Source: Streptomyces viridochromogenes (GTDB taxonomy: Bacteria; Actinomycetota; Actinomycetes; Streptomycetales; Streptomycetaceae). From it: DNA of 46,163 nt. The stretch is taken from positions 1-46,163 of the forward strand of contig NZ_LGUR01000250.1 of NCBI RefSeq assembly GCF_001270495.1, in the 5' to 3' direction. The translations under genes were made by a program, and so were the position numbers. The stretch's first letter is position 1; each line of letters begins with the position of its first letter. Below the pieces are notes generated by a model. The model was given only the letters and a program-made list of their open reading frames with translations, had not been told where the DNA came from and did not search any database. Of the stretch, positions 34,132-41,615 are shown piece after piece.

Positions 34132-34449
34132 GTGGCGCAGAAGGTCGTGGTCACTCTCTTTGACGACATCGACGGCTCAGAAGCGGCGGAAACGATCGCC
34201 TTCGGACTCGACGGCAAGTCGTACGAGATCGACCTGAATGAAGCCAATGCCAAGAAACTGCGTAAGGCGCTCGCGCCGTACGTGGACGCCGGCCGCAAGC
34301 GGTCGAGGTCGGGCAAGGCGTACAAGCAGACCGAGGTCGCCCCGGACCCGGCGGCCGTCCGGGCCTGGGCCCAGGCCAACAAGATGGAGGTGCCGGCCCG
34401 CGGCCGCATCCCCAAGAAGGTCTACGAGGCGTTCGCCTCGGCGCAGTGA
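34132..34449 (+). CDS. lsrL: Lsr2-like nucleoid-associated protein LsrL
   Basis: 105 residues from a GTG at 34132, with GAAGGGA ten bases upstream; an in-frame ATG at 34102 would add ten residues foreign to the family. The N-terminal dimerisation domain (AQKVVVTLFDDIDGSEAAET and FGLDGKSYEIDLNEANAKKL) and the C-terminal DNA-binding domain with the AT-hook-like RGR (ARGRIPKKVYEAFASAQ) are both intact. Lsr2-type proteins coat AT-rich, often foreign, DNA and silence it. The position next to purS points to the second Streptomyces paralogue, lsrL, rather than the main lsr2. Confidence 0.88.
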   Translation: MAQKVVVTLFDDIDGSEAAETIAFGLDGKSYEIDLNEANAKKLRKALAPYVDAGRKRSRSGKAYKQTEVAPDPAAVRAWAQANKMEVPARGRIPKKVYEAFASAQ

Positions 34450-34606
34450 GACGAGCCGGCGCTGTGTCCTCAGGGCCCGTCAGCAGGCCTTGAGGACAGC
34501 CGACTTGAGCCGGTGCGACAACCGACTTGCGCTACCCCCCTGCTGATCAGCTAATGTCTGGAGCACGCCGCCGGGCGGGACAGAAAAAGTCCAGCTCGCC
34601 GAGCAT

Positions 34607-34678
34607 GCGGGTGTAGTTCAGTAGTAGAACATCCCCCTTCCAGGGGGAAGGCGCAGTGTGCAATTCCTGTCACCCGCT
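34607..34678 (+). tRNA. tRNA-Gly (UCC anticodon)
   Basis: 72 nt with acceptor GCGGGTG/CACCCGC, D arm GTTCAGTAGTAGAAC, anticodon stem TCCCC/GGGGA and loop CTTCCAG (anticodon TCC), and T arm TGCAATTCCTGTC. The T loop departs from GGTTCGA (TGCAATT), as seen in some Gly tRNAs. Confidence 0.9.
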
Positions 34679-34758
34679 CTGCACCGCCGTACCGACCACT
34701 GATGTGGATCAGGTAGGCTAGTGCTCGCACCGATCAGTGGAAGCTGGTCGGGGGCAAT

Positions 34759-34831
34759 GCGGACGTAGCTCAGTTGGTAGAGCGCAACCTTGCCAAGGTT
34801 GAGGTCGCGAGTTCGAGCCTCGTCGTCCGCT
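34759..34831 (+). tRNA. tRNA-Gly (GCC anticodon), copy 1
   Basis: 73 nt with acceptor GCGGACG/CGTCCGC, anticodon stem CAACC/GGTTG and loop TTGCCAA (anticodon GCC), and T arm GCGAGTTCGAGCCTCGT. Differs from the copy at 38673 only in one acceptor pair and one T-stem or loop base. Confidence 0.95.
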
Positions 34832-34839
34832 CGGGAATG

Positions 34840-34870
34840 AGACCCCGGTCCTGATGGGCCGGGGTCTTTT
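34840..34870 (+). terminator. terminator after the tRNA-Gly pair
   Basis: Hairpin GAGACCCCGG and CCGGGGTCTT with TCCTGATGGG between, followed by TTTT. Directly past tRNA-Gly(GCC). Confidence 0.85.
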
Positions 34871-34888
34871 CGTGTATCCGCGTCACCG

Positions 34889-34940
34889 CGTCTCTCCGCC
34901 TCTCCGCCTCTCCGCCTCTCCGCTCTTCGCCTCTCCGCCT
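34889..34940. repeat. CTCTCCGC short tandem repeat
   Basis: Five to six copies of the 8-base unit CTCTCCGC (one altered to GCTCTTCG) upstream of the ABC-transporter gene. A simple-sequence repeat that could vary in length by slippage. Confidence 0.7.
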
Positions 34941-35022
34941 GATCGGGCCCCCTGACATTTGTCATGCGGAGTGGTGACAGCGCGCACTGCTGCCGGCCTT
35001 GTATCGCCGGGACGCTGGAGCC

Positions 35023-35982
35023 ATGAACGGAAACGAACACGAACACGTGATTGAGGTCACCGACCTGCGGCGTGTGTACGGGGGCGGGTTCGAAGCGGTC
35101 CGCGGCATCACGTTCTCCGTGGGCCGCGGGGAGATCTTCGCGCTGCTCGGCACCAACGGCGCCGGCAAGACATCGACCGTCGAATTGCTGGAAGGGCTCG
35201 CCCGGCCGGCCGGGGGACGGGTGCGGGTGCTCGGGCACGATCCCCACGCCGAGCGGGCCGCCGTACGGCATCGGACCGGGGTGATGCTGCAGGAGGGCGG
35301 CTTTCCGTCCGAGCTGACCGTGGCCGAGACGGCGCGGATGTGGGGCGGGTGTGTGAGCGGGGCCATGCCCGAGGCCGAGGCGCTGGACCTGGTCGGGCTC
35401 GGGCGGCGGGCCGGGGTGCGGGTGAAGCAACTCTCCGGCGGTGAACGACGGCGGCTGGACCTGGCGCTCGCGCTGCTCGGCAAGCCCGAGGTGCTGTTCC
35501 TGGACGAGCCGACGACCGGACTCGACGCCGAAGGACGGCGGGACACCTGGGCATTGGTGGGGGAGCTGCGCGACGCCGGGACGACCGTGTTGCTGACCAC
35601 GCACTACCTGGAAGAGGCCGAGAACCTCGCCGACCGGCTGGCGATCCTGCACGAGGGACGCATCGCGGCCGCCGGGACACCGGCCGAGGTGACGGCGGCC
35701 CAGCCGTCGCGGATCACTTTCGAGCTGCCCCAGGGCTACTTCGTGGGTGACCTGCCGCCTCTCGACGACATGGGCGTGCGCGAGCACGAGATCGACGGGC
35801 GCGTCGTACGGCTGCGGACCCACGAGCTGCAGCGAACCGCGACCCGGCTCCTGGTGTGGGCCGACACGGCGGGTGTGGAGCTGCGGCGACTGGACGTACG
35901 GCCGGCGTCGCTGGAGGAGGCGTTCCTGGGGATCGCTCGGGAGGCGGCCGGCGCCGCCGAGAAGAAGGAGTACGCGGCATGA
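35023..35982 (+). CDS. ABC-2 type exporter, ATP-binding subunit
   Basis: 319 residues from ATG 35023 (GGAG five bases before it; the TTG at 34999 has none). Walker A GTNGAGKT (about 43-50), signature LSGGE (137-141), Walker B VLFLDE (157-162) and H-loop TTHYLEEAE are intact, with the C-terminal extension typical of drug/antibiotic exporters of the DrrA type. It powers a membrane pump with the next gene (ATGA overlap). The operon goes on to a sensor kinase and response regulator, which probably control it. Confidence 0.9.
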   Translation: MNGNEHEHVIEVTDLRRVYGGGFEAVRGITFSVGRGEIFALLGTNGAGKTSTVELLEGLARPAGGRVRVLGHDPHAERAAVRHRTGVMLQEGGFPSELTVAETARMWGGCVSGAMPEAEALDLVGLGRRAGVRVKQLSGGERRRLDLALALLGKPEVLFLDEPTTGLDAEGRRDTWALVGELRDAGTTVLLTTHYLEEAENLADRLAILHEGRIAAAGTPAEVTAAQPSRITFELPQGYFVGDLPPLDDMGVREHEIDGRVVRLRTHELQRTATRLLVWADTAGVELRRLDVRPASLEEAFLGIAREAAGAAEKKEYAA

Positions 35983-36755
35983 CTACGGCGATGACCACCC
36001 CGGTGGGACGTATGGCGGCGTTGGCCCGCGCGGAGGTGACGCTGCTCGGCCGCAGCAGGGGCACCCTGTTCGCGGCGATGTTCGTGCCGCTGCTGCTGCC
36101 CTTCAGCGTGCGGGAGGCGGCGAAGGGGATGGACCTGGCGGAGGCCGGCCTCTCCCTCGGCACGGTCGTGCTGCCCGCCTCGATCGGCTTCTCACTGCTC
36201 TACGCGGTGTACGCGACCCTCGTCTCCGTCTACACCGCCCGGCGCGAGGAACTCGTCCTCAAGCGGCTGCGCACCGGCGAACTGAAGGACACGGAGATCC
36301 TGGCCGGGGCCGCGCTGCCGGCCGTGGTCACGGGCCTCGCACAGAGCCTGGTGCTGGCGGTCGGCTGCGCAGTCCTGCTCGACGTGGGCGCGCCCGAGGC
36401 TCCCCATCTCGCCGTACTGGGCCTGCTGTTGGGGGTCGTCCTGTGCGCCTCGCTGGGCGCCGTGACGGCGTCGTTCACCCGCACCGTGGAGAGTGCGCAG
36501 GTCACGACACTCCCCGTGGTGTTCCTCTCCATGATCTTCTCCGGGATGTTCGTCCCCTTGGAGGTGCTGCCGGACCGGGTGGCATCGGTGTGCGAGCTCC
36601 TGCCGCTGACGCCGGTGATCACCCTGCTGCGGGGTGGCTGGACCGGCGACCTGTCGGCGTACGAGGCGATCGGTCCCGTGCTGACCGGACTGGCCTGGAC
36701 GGTCCTCGGCGTGTTGGCTGTGCGACGGTGGTTCCGATGGGAGCCACGGCACTGA
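35979..36755 (+). CDS. ABC-2 type exporter, permease subunit
   Basis: 258 residues with about six transmembrane segments, including TLFAAMFVPLLLPFSV near the N-terminus, LPASIGFSLLYAVYATLVSV and VVFLSMIFSGMFVPLEVLPD, the last containing the ABC-2 signature region. The ATG overlaps the stop of the ATPase gene (ATGA). It forms the membrane channel of the exporter; the cargo is unknown, but in this family it is often a drug, lipid or antibiotic. Confidence 0.88.
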   Translation: MTTAMTTPVGRMAALARAEVTLLGRSRGTLFAAMFVPLLLPFSVREAAKGMDLAEAGLSLGTVVLPASIGFSLLYAVYATLVSVYTARREELVLKRLRTGELKDTEILAGAALPAVVTGLAQSLVLAVGCAVLLDVGAPEAPHLAVLGLLLGVVLCASLGAVTASFTRTVESAQVTTLPVVFLSMIFSGMFVPLEVLPDRVASVCELLPLTPVITLLRGGWTGDLSAYEAIGPVLTGLAWTVLGVLAVRRWFRWEPRH

Positions 36756-36773
36756 GGCAGGGGGGGACGGCGC

Positions 36774-38000
36774 ATGCGCGGGCCGGGCACGTGGTGGAGG
36801 GGCAAGAGCACTCCGGCGAAGGTGGAGACGTACACGAGGTGGTCGTTCCACTTCTTCGCGGTGATGGAGGTCGTGTCGGTCGCCCTGCCGGTCATCGGCG
36901 AGATGTCGTCCAAGCTGGGCGGCTGGCTGCTGCTCATGGTGAGCGCGCACGCGGCGGTCAGCGCCCTGGTCGTGTCGCGGGCGCTGGACTGGGTGTGCGG
37001 TCGGCGTGAGCAGCCAGTACGACTGATGTGGGCGCTCGGCGCCGTCACCGCGGCGGTCGCCGCCACAGGTCTCGCCGTGGTCGAGTACGGCCCGAAGGGT
37101 GACGGCGTCGACTCCGCGGCGGGCAGCGTCTTCGGCGCCGCCGTGTTCTTCGGCGTGGGCATCATCGCGCTGGGGATGCACAGCCGCAGGCGCGTGTGCG
37201 CGCTCGCCGCGGGCTTCGCGGCGGGCGCGGGGCTCTTCGTGTTCCTGATCAGCCGGTCCGTGTTCGCCACACTGGTCATCGCCCTGATCGCGCTGCTCGG
37301 CAGCGGTTTCTTCGCCTTCGTCGCCGTCTTCTCCGTCTGGCTCCTCAAAGCGGTCTACGAACTCGACGAGGCCCGCGAGACCCGAGCCCGGCTCGCCGTG
37401 GCCGAGGAACGGCTGCGGTTCGGGCGGGATCTGCACGACGTCATGGGGCGGAATCTGTCGGTCATCGCCCTCAAGAGCGAACTCGCCGTGCAGCTCGCGC
37501 GGCGCGGGCGACCCGAGGCCGTGGAGCAGATGATCGAGGTGCAGCGGATCGCGGGCGAGTCGCAGCGCGAGGTGCGGGACGTCGTACGCGGCTATCGGGA
37601 GGCCGACCTGGAGGTCGAACTGGCCGGTGCGCAGGGGGTGTTGACGGCGGCCGGGATCGAGTGCCGGGTGACCGGCCGGGCGGCCGGGCTGCCCGTCGAG
37701 GTGCAGTCGGCGCTGGCCTGGGTGGTGCGCGAGGCGGCCACCAATGTGCTGCGGCACGGGAATGCCGGGCGGTGTTCGGTGGGGGTACGGGTGAGCGAGG
37801 GACGTGTGGTGTTGACGGTGGAGAACGACGGGGCTGCCGGAGCCTCCCACGGGGGTGGGGGCTCCGGGATCGCCGGGCTGCGGGAGCGGCTGGCCGCGGT
37901 GGACGGGACGCTGGACGCCGGTCGCATCGGCGAGGCGGTGTTCCGGCTGGTGGCGGAGGTGCCGTTGACCGGGGCGGGCGTGCGGGAGGTCTCCGCATGA
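36774..38000 (+). CDS. sensor histidine kinase (DesK/NarL-pair type)
   Basis: 408 residues. Six hydrophobic segments (about 25-45, 48-70, 83-103, 115-134, 141-160 and 165-192) precede a coiled coil and the HisKA_3 phosphoacceptor His221 in FGRDLHDVMGRNLSVIALKS. The ATPase domain follows with EAATNVLRHG and GSGIAGLRERLAAVDG. No large extracellular domain is seen, so it senses something in or near the membrane. It follows the permease gene by 18 bases. Confidence 0.9.
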   Translation: MRGPGTWWRGKSTPAKVETYTRWSFHFFAVMEVVSVALPVIGEMSSKLGGWLLLMVSAHAAVSALVVSRALDWVCGRREQPVRLMWALGAVTAAVAATGLAVVEYGPKGDGVDSAAGSVFGAAVFFGVGIIALGMHSRRRVCALAAGFAAGAGLFVFLISRSVFATLVIALIALLGSGFFAFVAVFSVWLLKAVYELDEARETRARLAVAEERLRFGRDLHDVMGRNLSVIALKSELAVQLARRGRPEAVEQMIEVQRIAGESQREVRDVVRGYREADLEVELAGAQGVLTAAGIECRVTGRAAGLPVEVQSALAWVVREAATNVLRHGNAGRCSVGVRVSEGRVVLTVENDGAAGASHGGGGSGIAGLRERLAAVDGTLDAGRIGEAVFRLVAEVPLTGAGVREVSA

Positions 38001-38650
38001 CCGAGCTCCACCGCGACGACCATACGGCCGCCCGTACGACCGGGCCCGTACGGCTGCTGCTCGCCGACGACGAGCATCTGATCCGGGGTGCGCTCGCCAC
38101 GCTGCTCTCCCTGGAGGACGACCTCGTGATCGTCGCGGAGGCGGCGAGCGGGCCGGAGGCGCTGGCGATGGCACGGGCACACGCACCGGACGTGGCCGTT
38201 CTCGATCTTCAGATGCCGGGGGCCGACGGTGTGAAGGTGGCCACATCCCTGCGGGCCGAACTGCCTGGCTGCCGGGTGTTGATCGTGACCAGCCATGGGC
38301 GCCCCGGGCATCTGAAGCGGGCCCTTGAGGCGGGTGTGCGCGGGTTCGTCCCCAAGACCGTCAGTGCCCAGCGGCTCGCGGAGATCATCCGGACCGTGCA
38401 CGCCGGAAACCGCTACGTCGACCCGGAGTTGGCCGCCGACGCGATCGCCGCCGGGGACTCGCCGTTGACCGCGCGGGAGGCCGAGGTGCTGGAACTCGCC
38501 GCCGACGGGGCGCCCGTCGCGGAGATCGCGGAGCGGGCCGCGCTGTCGCAGGGGACCGTGCGGAACTATCTGTCCTCGGCCGTCTCGAAGCTCGGGGCGG
38601 AGAACCGGCACGCGGCGGTGCGGCTCGCGCGGCAGCGGGGTTGGGTATAG
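37997..38650 (+). CDS. LuxR/NarL-family response regulator
   Basis: 217 residues. Receiver domain with acidic pocket LADDEH, phospho-acceptor Asp70 in VAVLDLQMPGADG and Lys120 in GFVPKT; LuxR-type helix-turn-helix from about 153 (LTAREAEVLELAADGAPVAE, then LSQGTVRNYLSSAVSKLG). The ATG overlaps the kinase stop (ATGA), the usual arrangement of a cognate pair. It probably activates the exporter operon it sits in. The promoter for all four genes should be in the 34870-35020 segment. Confidence 0.92.
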   Translation: MTELHRDDHTAARTTGPVRLLLADDEHLIRGALATLLSLEDDLVIVAEAASGPEALAMARAHAPDVAVLDLQMPGADGVKVATSLRAELPGCRVLIVTSHGRPGHLKRALEAGVRGFVPKTVSAQRLAEIIRTVHAGNRYVDPELAADAIAAGDSPLTAREAEVLELAADGAPVAEIAERAALSQGTVRNYLSSAVSKLGAENRHAAVRLARQRGWV

Positions 38651-38672
38651 TGGTTCTCGCGCCACGGCGCAT

Positions 38673-38745
38673 GCGAACGTAGCTCAGTTGGTAGAGCGCA
38701 ACCTTGCCAAGGTTGAGGTCGCGAGTTCGAACCTCGTCGTTCGCT
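38673..38745 (+). tRNA. tRNA-Gly (GCC anticodon), copy 2
   Basis: 73 nt with acceptor GCGAACG/CGTTCGC and loop TTGCCAA (anticodon GCC). Nearly identical to 34759-34831; the acceptor G-C at position 4 is replaced by A-T. It starts 23 bases after the response-regulator stop. Confidence 0.95.
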
Positions 38746-38751
38746 CCAGAT

Positions 38752-38781
38752 GAAAGCCCCCGGTTCCGGCCGGGGGCTTTC
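38752..38781. terminator. terminator between tRNA-Gly and purC
   Basis: Perfect hairpin GAAAGCCCCCGG and CCGGGGGCTTTC with a TTCCGG loop. It serves the tRNA-Gly on one side and the minus-strand purC, which ends at 38823, on the other. Confidence 0.88.
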
Positions 38782-38822
38782 GCGTTGCCCCCGGCCTCCT
38801 GCCCGCGCCGGGGGCTCTCGCG

Positions 38823-39722
38823 TCACGACCAGCTGATGCCGGTCAGGCGCTCGTACGCCTCCACGTACTTCGCGCGGGTCGCGTCCACGACCTCCTGCGG
38901 CAGCGGCGGCGGAGGCTGCTCGCTCTTGCGGTCCCAGCCGGAGGCCGGCGAGGTCAGCCAGTCCCGCACGAACTGCTTGTCGTACGACGGCTGCGCACGG
39001 CCCGGCTCCCACTGGTCGGCCGGCCAGAAGCGGGAGGAGTCGGGGGTGAGGACCTCGTCGGCGATGATCAGCGTCTCCCCGTCGAAGCCGAACTCGAACT
39101 TGGTGTCCGCGAGGATGATGCCGCGCTCGCGGGCGATGTCCCGGCCGCGGGCGTAGACGGCGAGGGTCGCCTGGCGCAGCTGCGCGGCGGTGTCGGCGCC
39201 GACCTGGCGGGCGACCTCCTCGTAGGAGACGTTCTCGTCGTGCTCGCCGACCGCGGCCTTGGTGGCCGGTGTGAAGATCGGGGCGGGGAGCTCGCTGCCG
39301 TCGACGAGGCCCTCGGGGAGGGCGAGGCCGCAGACGGTGCGGGACTCGTTGTACTCGACCAGGCCGGAGCCGGTGAGGTAGCCGCGGGCGACGGCCTCCA
39401 CCGGGACCATCCGGAGCGACTTGCAGACGAGGGTGCGGCCCGCCCAGTCGGCGGGGGCGCCGGCCGGCACGTCGGTGCTGAGCACATGGTTGGGGACCAG
39501 GTCGGCGAGCTGGTCGAACCACCACAGGGAGAGCTGGGTGAGGATCCGGCCCTTGTCGGGGATCTCGGTCGGCAGCACCCAGTCGTAGGCGGACATGCGG
39601 TCACTGGCGACCATCACGAGGTCGCCGGTCTCGTTCTGGTACAGCTCGCGCACCTTGCCGGTGTGCAGATGCACCAGGCCCGGAACCTGAATCGGCTCGG
39701 GCTTTTCTACGAATCCGGACAC
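38823..39722 (-). CDS. purC: SAICAR synthase
   Basis: 299 residues. It joins aspartate to CAIR with ATP (step 8). Seen: VHLHTGKVRELYQNETGDLV, VMVASDRMSAYDWVLPTEIP, VVEAVARGYLTGS-type motif (PVEAVARGYLTGSGLVEYNE), and ADTKFEFGFDGETLIIADEV. Normal length. A 108-bp gap with a possible promoter separates it from the next gene upstream. Confidence 0.95.
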   Translation of the reverse strand: MSGFVEKPEPIQVPGLVHLHTGKVRELYQNETGDLVMVASDRMSAYDWVLPTEIPDKGRILTQLSLWWFDQLADLVPNHVLSTDVPAGAPADWAGRTLVCKSLRMVPVEAVARGYLTGSGLVEYNESRTVCGLALPEGLVDGSELPAPIFTPATKAAVGEHDENVSYEEVARQVGADTAAQLRQATLAVYARGRDIARERGIILADTKFEFGFDGETLIIADEVLTPDSSRFWPADQWEPGRAQPSYDKQFVRDWLTSPASGWDRKSEQPPPPLPQEVVDATRAKYVEAYERLTGISWS

Positions 39723-39829
39723 GGTTCCTCCCCGTGGTTCTGTCCTATGGCTCGATTCTCCCGTATGCCGGGGATCGCCTTCGGAGTGGGGTGGGCTCGA
39801 AAGGGGCGGTGACGTGGGCGTACGTGAGC

Positions 39830-41323
39830 TCAGTCACGTTTGCAGATGCGGTCCAGGAGGTTGGCCGTGGCGCGCTGGACACGGGCGTCGACGTGGCCCG
39901 GACGGTCCAGGGACGGGGACCAGGCGAAGGTGCCGGACGCGAAGACCAGGGCGCCGGAGGGGGCGCGGTACAGGGACATCTCCTGGTGGCGGAGGGCGCC
40001 CTCGCGGTCGGCGTACGGGGAGTGGGCGAGCAGGATGCGCTCCTCGTGGTCCGGGAGCTGGGTGCGCGGGAAGTAGCGGTCGGCCTCGCCCGCGACCAGG
40101 CCCTCGATCTCGTCGCCCTCGTGGGCGCCGGTCGCCTCCCACAGCCAGTGGTCGGCGTTACGGACGATCAGGGGGTGGGGCTCGGGGACCTGGCCCGCGT
40201 ACTGGATGCCGATCACCTCCTGTTCGGGGCGGTCGATCTCACGCCAGAGGACCGGGCGGCCCGGGCCCTGGCGTTTGCGGCAGGTCATCAGGCGGTCGGG
40301 TACGCCGGACGGGGACGGGCCCAACTCCACCTGCCAGTACATGGAGTTGGCGGAGAGGAAGACGAGTGACGTGCCGTTCTCCCGGGCGAGCTCGACCGTG
40401 CGGCGCATGTTCGACGACCAGTACTCGTCGTGGCCGGGGAAGACCAGGCCGCGGTAGCGGGTGGGGTCGACATGGCCCCCGTGCAGGTCGCGGGCGTCGG
40501 CGTAGGCGAGGTCGTAGCCGTAGCGCTCGGCCCAGCGGATGAAGTCGTAGGCGTGGCCGACGTGCAGGGGCAGGCCCGCGCCCGCGTACGGGCGGTCGAA
40601 GGAGACGGTCGTGGCGGCGTCGTTCTCGCCGAGCAGGCGGCCGCTCTCGTCCCAGGCGTGGTAGAGGCTGGCGCCGGTGCGGCCGTCCTCGGGGTAGAGG
40701 TTGTATGCCTGCCAGGTGACGTCGGGGAGGAGCAGGAGCAGGTCCGCGGGGTGGTTGTCGCGGACCGTGAACGGGATGTGCGAGCGGTAGCCGTCGGCCG
40801 TGGTGAGGACGGCCACGTACGCGCCGATGCTCCAGTACGACGGGATCTGCAGGCGCCAGGACAGCCACCAGTGGTGGCAGGAGACCGTGCGGTCGGCGGT
40901 GAGCGGGGGCGGCTGGACGATGCCGGAGAGGCGGGGGCTCGTGGTGATCTTCGCGGCGCCGTCACCGCCGTAGTGACCGATTCGGTAGACGTCGACGGCG
41001 AATTCCTGGGGCGGATCGACGGTGATGTGGAAGTCGACGGCCTCGCCGGGGGAGACCGCGCCGGTGGACGTGAAGCCCTTGATCTGGCGGTGGACGTCGT
41101 CGGCGGAACGGGGGCCTCCGGCGGTGCGCGGACCGGGGACCCTGGGGGTGCCCGCCGTCGGGGGGTGCGCCTGCCCGTCGAGGTACCAGGGGACGACCTG
41201 GCCGGTGTCGTCGAAGTACGTCACATTGCCGCGCAGCCAGGGGACGGGGCCCTGACCGAAGGGGTCCGTCACGGCGTGCGCGAGTGCCCCCGACTCCCAG
41301 CGGCGGATCTGCTCCGACCCCAT
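39830..41323 (-). CDS. N,N-dimethylformamidase beta-subunit-like protein
   Basis: About 497 residues; the ATG at 41323 is preferred over 41329 because GGAGG then lies nine bases upstream rather than three. The sequence matches the family named after the large subunit of dimethylformamidase: DVYRIGHYGGDGAAKITTSP, ADLLLLLPDVTWQAYNLYPE, FPGHDEYWSSNMRRTVELAR and SLVFLSANSMYWQVEL. Members are predicted hydrolase-like proteins, many secreted, but no signal peptide is seen here. The actual substrate is unknown. Single gene between purC and a region rich in TGCGTG repeats. Confidence 0.75.
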   Translation of the reverse strand: MGSEQIRRWESGALAHAVTDPFGQGPVPWLRGNVTYFDDTGQVVPWYLDGQAHPPTAGTPRVPGPRTAGGPRSADDVHRQIKGFTSTGAVSPGEAVDFHITVDPPQEFAVDVYRIGHYGGDGAAKITTSPRLSGIVQPPPLTADRTVSCHHWWLSWRLQIPSYWSIGAYVAVLTTADGYRSHIPFTVRDNHPADLLLLLPDVTWQAYNLYPEDGRTGASLYHAWDESGRLLGENDAATTVSFDRPYAGAGLPLHVGHAYDFIRWAERYGYDLAYADARDLHGGHVDPTRYRGLVFPGHDEYWSSNMRRTVELARENGTSLVFLSANSMYWQVELGPSPSGVPDRLMTCRKRQGPGRPVLWREIDRPEQEVIGIQYAGQVPEPHPLIVRNADHWLWEATGAHEGDEIEGLVAGEADRYFPRTQLPDHEERILLAHSPYADREGALRHQEMSLYRAPSGALVFASGTFAWSPSLDRPGHVDARVQRATANLLDRICKRD

Positions 41324-41329
41324 GGCCAT

Positions 41330-41615
41330 ACCCCTCCCTCGTTCCCCCGTGGCCGTGCATCCCTGGTGGTGCGTCGCGCGAACGCTCTGTCGTACGAGCG
41401 CCCTGTGTGCTGCGTGTATTGCGTGTGCTGCGTGTGCTCGTGGTTTCTGCCGTGCGACATGGGCGTTTGTGTGTCTGTCGTATGTCGCAAGCCCTTGCCA
41501 TGTGCGCTATCGGTCCCAGCACATCACATTAAGCACGCATCCTGTCACTATTCGTTGCGAATTGGCCGAAAGTGGAACCGGGGGTTCCGACCGCATACGA
41601 CGCGCACAGCCGCCG
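41330..41615. other. intergenic region with TGCGTG repeats
   Basis: About 285 bases without a gene. Bases 41403-41440 hold several copies of CTGCGTGT/TTGCGTGT in tandem (a short GT-rich repeat), and 41500-41570 is less GC-rich (CATCACATTAAGCACGCATC). The promoter of the dimethylformamidase-like gene should be here. Confidence 0.5.

Noticed and set aside
34618..35823. 401-codon minus-strand frame opposite the ABC ATPase and tRNA-Gly
   Set aside because: It runs through a tRNA, a terminator and a clear ATPase gene on the other strand; no domain.
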